Below, in pieces: positions 59,456-64,000 of a stretch of 64,000 bases of DNA. The notes below the pieces were generated by a model. The model saw only the letters and a list, made by a program, of their open reading frames with translations, had not been told where the DNA came from and did not search any database. Location: NCBI GenBank assembly GCA_035578155.1, contig JAPWDM010000024.1, positions 62,001-126,000 of the forward strand, read 5' to 3'. The translations under genes and the position numbers were made by a program. This DNA comes from Brachynemurus nebulosus (lineage: Eukaryota > Arthropoda > Insecta > Neuroptera > Myrmeleontidae). Every line of letters starts with the position of its first letter. Position 1 is the stretch's first letter.

Positions 59456-60382
59456 AGGTAACTGCGGGTAATAAGGCCTAGCTAATGGAGGTCTTAAATA
59501 AAATGGAAAATACTACAGATAATCGACTTTTTTATTAATATATCAACTACAAAAGTGTCAATCAGCCAACAAAAAAATTTAAATTGGGATCTAAAATGTT
59601 GGATTAGAAAATGTTGGATTTTGAAAACTCTGCTCCTAGGCCTAATTTTACTATGGTAAGATATTGAGGCCAATTATAAAAAATCAACAAAAAATGACAG
59701 AAAACAACAAAAACCAAAATTCTAAACAGTATTTGGTAAGAATGTTCATCATTGTCATCAGAATCCAGGGAATAAACCGTACGCTAGAAGCTTCTTTTAA
59801 TACGATTAACTGATATTTGACCAGAATGGACATTTGCTTCAGATGTTGATACCACAGTAATGAATACGGCATTGGTTAGTTGGCTTTTCATTCTTAATTG
59901 TCAAGGATAATTTCCATTGAAACTTCGGACAATATTGAGGGTGTAAAACAGTTTCAGTTATTAGGAGCATTATAAAGCCTATGTAATTTTGATAGGCCTT
60001 ATTTACCGCCGACACTCAAGAAAATAAACAAAAAAAAATTAATTATTTTGGCAGATGTAAAATTATTTAATTTAATTAACTGAATTAACAAAAAGAAAAA
60101 CTGAAGAATAATATTAGATGAACATAAAAATAATTAACAGCATTAATATTATAATTACATAAGATAATTTTCGTTGAAATTTTATTATTCGAACGATAAA
60201 ATCTCATTTTATGATATATGGGTCGTTACTGGAGACAAGGCGCGGGATAACGACAAGTGGCGCATGCTTTGCAACTTGCTGGTGTCTGAGGCTTGCATGC
60301 GTCAAACATTGATACATGAATATTTGAACTATTTATTAATTTTAGGCCTTATTACTCGACAGGCCTTATTACCCGCAGTTAC
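59456..60382 (-). mobile_element. TA-flanked transposon family M, copy 2
   Basis: AGGTAACTGCGGGTAATAAG at the left and, complemented, GTAACTGCGGGTAATAAG at the right. It aligns with 29838-30744 over its whole length. The right flank reads ACATGA instead of ACCTTA, so that end is mutated. The minus-strand coding remnant (59690-59960) is broken by stops and shifts. Confidence 0.65.
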
Positions 60383-60387
60383 ATGAT

Positions 60388-60820
60388 TTATAAAGTATAG
60401 GAATTTTGGATTTTTATTTATAAAATAGAAATTTTGGATTTCTTTGGTAAGAAAAAATATCTTCATAAAGGCCTTCCAGTTTTCAATTTAAGATCCTTTT
60501 TTAATATTTAAAAATAAAACACATTATAGGCAATTGGCGGATAAGCATGGGTAAGTATGCCCTCATACGAATTGTGTTGACTTTTTTACTGCTAACTGCT
60601 ATCGGCACCAAATTGAAATTTACTGAGATTCAGCCCTTAAAAACTTAAAACCTTTTTTTAAAGCCCCAATCAGCCGGACACTCATCATCAGTTTTGAAAC
60701 CACCAAAATGACAAATCGCTTGTAGACTTTCAATCACATTTCGCTTGTAGACATTCAATACCGAAGATGAATGGAAAAATTCGACTTCCGTGATGGGGCT
60801 CCGCTGCTCACGGCGTTTTT
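60388..60820 (-). mobile_element. family R repeat, copy 2
   Basis: Reverse of 25941-26360; ends TGATGGGGCTCCGCTGCTCA then CGGCG and a T run. It stands directly beside the M2 end. Confidence 0.6.
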
Positions 60821-61027
60821 TTTCTATTTCTGATTAGACATGAAAAATTTTAGTTTCGACTAAAAAGACATATCCACTTTTAAAAAAAAAATTAAATTTT
60901 TTATTAAAGTAAACCACCGGCCATAGTTAGTTAATTTATTTTACACACTCTACCTGCGAACGAAGGAAGCTCTTCCATTTTAAATTCCATTCTTCCTATA
61001 TTTTACTATATAACTATATACATATAG

Positions 61028-61389
61028 ATAAATTGACAACAATTCAAGTTCAACGGTTGACAAAAAGGGTTATCCCTACGAATCAATCAGTAATTGCCAA
61101 CAATGAACTGGATGAATATGTTCACCGTCAAGAGAGTAATGGAAATTGCGACACGTTTTTTCACATACTCTTCCGCATTGGTATACATATACACGTTCAC
61201 AGAATTTTACCTGCAATCATTCAATTGAATTTCAACGTAAGTGACTCCATTGAAAATTACATCACTATCAGCATTTACCATTTACGAACAGATTATATTG
61301 AATCAAGAGAAGCCATCGGGATGGAATATCAATTCACCGGAATGAATTTAAATCTTTCACCGGAAGATTTTTATTGTTACGTTAAATAA
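61028..61389 (+). CDS. candidate exon or small ORF, unknown protein
   Basis: The frame is open from 60931 to a TAA at 61387-61389. There is no ATG before codon 100 or so; the apparent start at 61033 is TTG, so this is not a complete ORF with a normal start. The segment is richer in GC than its flanks and of ordinary amino-acid mix (D, E, N, Q, R, H present), unlike the low-complexity frames elsewhere. A possible splice acceptor precedes it (pyrimidine/AT tract, then ATATAG at 61022-61027). GTAAGT at 61237-61242, after TTTCAAC, is a good splice donor word, so an internal exon of about 209 nt is possible. AATAAA overlaps the stop. No domain or homologue is recognised. It could be a real exon, a decayed gene piece or chance. 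Confidence 0.3.
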
Positions 61390-62220
61390 AGTGAATCATC
61401 ATTATATCATTATTTCATGAGAATATATTCTTTTTAGTATTCTAAGTGCTTATACCTCGAAAAAAGAAAAAGATACCTATAGATAAATGTGTCAAATTGA
61501 CTTTATTATTAGTGATGTAAAAAAGAAATTTAACAAATGAGCGAATAAAAAAAAGATATATTGACACTAAAAATCAAGGTAATAACTTTTAATTTGCCAA
61601 TTTTGAATTAAAGATATAGTAATATATTATGTTGGAATTAAATTTGTAAAAAGACGTACATTAGAAGGAAATATGTTAACCAGAAATAGGAACAATCTTC
61701 AAAATGTCTAATTATAACTTAAATTGGAAATTACGCAGCAGCAAGACTCCACGTATTTTTGGTTTTATAATTGGCATTACGGCGGATTAATTAAAAGAAA
61801 ATACTATAATTCCATATCAATACTGAAAAATTGTAATTAAATTTGGAAAAAATTTTTCAAATTTTCTTTTATTATTTTGTATCTGTGTGTTTATATGTGT
61901 TTGAGTATAAGTTCTGATCACAGATTAGACAAATTAAGTATACATATAAAAATTTGTCGTTCACAAGGCGCAATGAGCTGCAATTTACACCGCTTCTGAT
62001 TTAGTCTGTTACTGTTCGTCACATCGTTCACATCGCTCTTATGTCATTCTTTTTTCAATCAACTCGTGAAATTTAAACAAAAAAATATGAAGTGTGTCCG
62101 TATTTAAGTGTAACAATCCTATTGAACAAAAAAATTCTCAAAATAAAGGGATAACTTTCTTAAAATAAATGAATTTATTTTTAGTTGTTGGTTGTTACTT
62201 AAATAGGGCCCCCATGACAG
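61390..62220. other. unassigned AT-rich stretch
   Basis: No gene or repeat recognised. Confidence 0.3.

Positions 62221-62298
<78 letters not shown>
62221..62298. repeat. (TA)n microsatellite
   Basis: About 78 bp of TA. The frames on both strands reading through it are artefacts. Confidence 0.95.
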
Positions 62299-62301
<3 letters not shown>

Positions 62302-62403
62302 GTGACCGAAACTTTAATAAAACCGAACGACACCGGAGATCCCGTTTGGAATATTGAGGATCCCCACTTTGTTTTAACGAAAACGAAAGAAACGGAGCTT
62401 TGA
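62299..62403 (+). pseudogene. short coding-like segment after the TA array, unknown
   Basis: Reads VVTETLIKPNDTGDPVWNIE, then DPHFVLTKTKETEL and a TGA stop. The residue mix is protein-like and differs from the low-complexity surroundings, but the frame is only 34 codons after the TA array and has no start or clear acceptor site. It may be the end of a decayed gene or element. 62404-62896 shows nothing further. Confidence 0.2.
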
Positions 62404-62896
62404 CTTGAATTAAAGTCTCTGTTGATTGATTTGTTCACTTTATGTAAATTTTGTTTATTTACTTTTATTAAGTTTTATTTATTTCAATAATTTTACTTTA
62501 TTATTTTTATTACTTATGAAGCATTGATTGTCTTATTTAAGTTGTTTGATATGGTTTGGTATGAATTGAGAAAGCAAAGTTCAAATCAAATTAATTTTAT
62601 TAAAGCAAAATTATTACAACAATTAAAATAATAATGTACGACGAAAAGACTTTATTAAAATTTATCAAAATTGATTAAAATGGTCCAAAACTGAAAATAA
62701 TGAAATTGCATTGAATTTATAATAAATTTTATGTTTAGTTTGCAAAATTAGCTTAACAAAGATAGAAATTATTTTTAAATTGAAATACAATGTATGAAAT
62801 AGAAAATATATTTTATTTTAATATGTCTAGGGAACATCCGGTAGCTGGCTCGTGGATTATGCCGTTTTCTGCATTTTCACATCCGGTGGTGGTTCG

Positions 62897-63070
62897 ATTT
62901 TCGAGAATTGCCATTTTGATTGCAGCGAAATCGTTGATTTAATCCGAAAATTTTTCAAATAAGAGTTGTAGGTATCGACGAGGGATAACCAAAGGCTATA
63001 GTCAGGAGCTTTACAGCTCTTACAGTTTTCGGGCTATGATAGAAACTTATAGTTTTTTAAATGGAAACGT
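62897..63070 (+). mobile_element. family G repeat, 5' end
   Basis: TTTTCGAGAATTGCCATTTT, AAGAGTTGTAGGTATCGACG, GGCTATAGTCAGGAGCTTTA and TTTTTTAAATGGAAACG match the start of family G. It ends where a GC-richer block begins. Confidence 0.55.
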
Positions 63071-63310
63071 GGTGGTGAGGACACCTATAGCAGCTGCCCT
63101 TGGCACCCGTGGGGAATATTTATCCTCCATTGGTGTTAAGGAGGCTAAGGGTCCCAGGGGTAGTTTATGCGCAATACAGTAATCTTCGGATTCCATTAGC
63201 CTCTGACTACCCAAGATCGGCACCTTTCCTTCTCGAGGTACCACTGTTTTCACAAAAGATGCCGGATCTAGAGGAGTAAACCTTGACAGAAAATCCGGGG
63301 TGTTTGTCCT
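63068..63310 (+). other. GC-richer, coding-like block, unrecognised
   Basis: In the plus frame starting at 63068 the text reads VVRTPIAAALGTRGEYLSSI, then GVKEAKGPRGSLCAIQ and a stop. Reading on in the same frame after the stops gives IGTFPSRGTTVFTKDAGSRG. The composition is protein-like. It could be part of a non-LTR retroelement or a decayed gene; nothing specific is recognised. An overlapping minus-strand frame (63047-63253) is an alternative I do not favour. Confidence 0.25.
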
Positions 63311-63620
63311 TTTATTTGAGTTATAATTTGTTTCTTTTTCTTTTCTCGTTTCTGCTTTATTTTGTTTGTTTACTTCTTTATACCTTTATTATTCTTGACT
63401 TTCTTTGTTTGATTGTCTCCTCACCCCGTTATGATGATACCTCTCAATAGTGATTATATTAGATTTTTTGCTTTTCCTCTCTTTGTATTTTTCTTTTTTT
63501 TTTCTTTCTTTTCTCGCTTCTGTTTGTCTTCCTTATATTTTTTTTTTTTTTTGACTTTGCCTTTCTTATTATTTAAGTTTTTCTTTTTGTCTTTTTTATC
63601 TTTTGTTTCTACAACGTTTC
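63311..63620. repeat. pyrimidine-rich tract
   Basis: About 300 bp of T/C-rich sequence (TTTCTTTTTCTTTTCTCG; long T runs near 63490 and 63540). It divides the two GC-richer blocks. The 79-residue frame here is Phe/Ser read-through. Confidence 0.7.
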
Positions 63621-64000
63621 CGATATTAGAACACCAAAGGAACCCACGGTAGCTCGTCCGTGGCCTAGCGGAGTCGAATGGAAAAGAGGATCCTGGTGGT
63701 TGAGGGAAATTGTGACTGCGGGATCAATGGAACAACACATCACTTTGGCCTTGGCTTCATTTGTAGATCGCAGCTGTAGTTGGCATCGGCTAGAGCAATC
63801 GGGCACTGACGGTTAGCCTTACCAGCGCAGAGCCGGCAGATAGAGCCCCTGAAGCGTATTCCTGACAGGACCCGGTTTGCGGTAACTCTGTCCCATTTGA
63901 GGCTCCACGGAGGGTGGGAAGCGCGGAGGGGAATATGTCTGAAGAAAAACTTTATGGAAACGGAACCTAAAAATAACAATGGGGGTCCCGCTCCATCCAC
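63621..64000. other. GC-richer block running off the window
   Basis: About 50% GC. The minus strand is open from the window edge to 63740 (86 residues, incomplete) and includes RGSICRLCAGKANRQCPIAL with a C-x2-C and a third Cys. Retroelement ORF ends can contain such Cys clusters, but this is too little to assign. A TGGCCTAGCGG word at 63660 resembles a tRNA A box without a B box. Confidence 0.25.

Noticed and set aside
63657..63720. Possible tRNA at the TGGCCTAGCGG A-box-like word
   Set aside because: No B box or T arm follows at the proper distance and no cloverleaf can be drawn.

Overview
The window is AT-rich animal nuclear DNA, most likely from an arthropod and probably an insect. It has long (TA)n arrays, many short non-autonomous transposons and hairpin elements, a LINE-3'-tail-like tandem block, a tRNA-derived sequence with a Pol III-style T run, and a pogo-type helix-turn-helix reading frame. 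There is no sign of bacterial gene density, operons, CRISPR or phage. The species cannot be told from the sequence alone.

No complete conventional protein-coding gene could be recognised. Most open frames are microsatellite read-through (Ile-Tyr runs) or lie inside repeats. The protein-level signals are a Psq-type HTH domain at 34.4-34.6 kb inside a 1.35 kb element with terminal inverted repeats (TIRs), a degenerate transposase-like frame conserved between two copies of a related element (30.1-30.4 and 59.7-59.9 kb), and an exon-like open stretch at 61.0-61.4 kb without ATG.

Layout. 0-2 kb: 119-bp tandem units interrupted by a hAT-like MITE with an exact 8-bp target duplication, then a second MITE. 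4.3-4.8 kb: a tRNA-like cloverleaf and an inverted degenerate copy. 5.5-13.2 kb: families E, F, L, K, A and G (letters are local names), a small poly(A) retrocopy and two long (TA)n arrays. 14.7-15.4 kb: one hairpin element inside the arm of another, then a LINE-tail-like sequence. 18.57-24.26 kb: a 5.7 kb insertion with about 0.5 kb inverted arms splitting a family A element; it carries a stack of alternating inverted A units around (TA)n. 24.7-28.5 kb: nested families U, I, R, E and S. 29.8-35.2 kb: related TA-flanked elements M and N, separated by a 147-bp tandem array. 35.6-47.8 kb: element T, hairpins, families G, K, I, Q and J. 48-53.7 kb: mostly unassigned AT-rich DNA. 53.8-60.8 kb: a TTAA-flanked element (U1), a 1.48 kb foldback palindrome (K2), J, E, M and R copies. 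60.9-64 kb: the exon-like frame, one (TA)n array and a GC-richer block running off the end.

The organising theme is nesting and inversion. Several families recur two to six times, often in opposite orientation, and (TA)n arrays sit at fixed positions inside or at the ends of these families. All family assignments come from comparing the sequence with itself by eye; no database search was possible.
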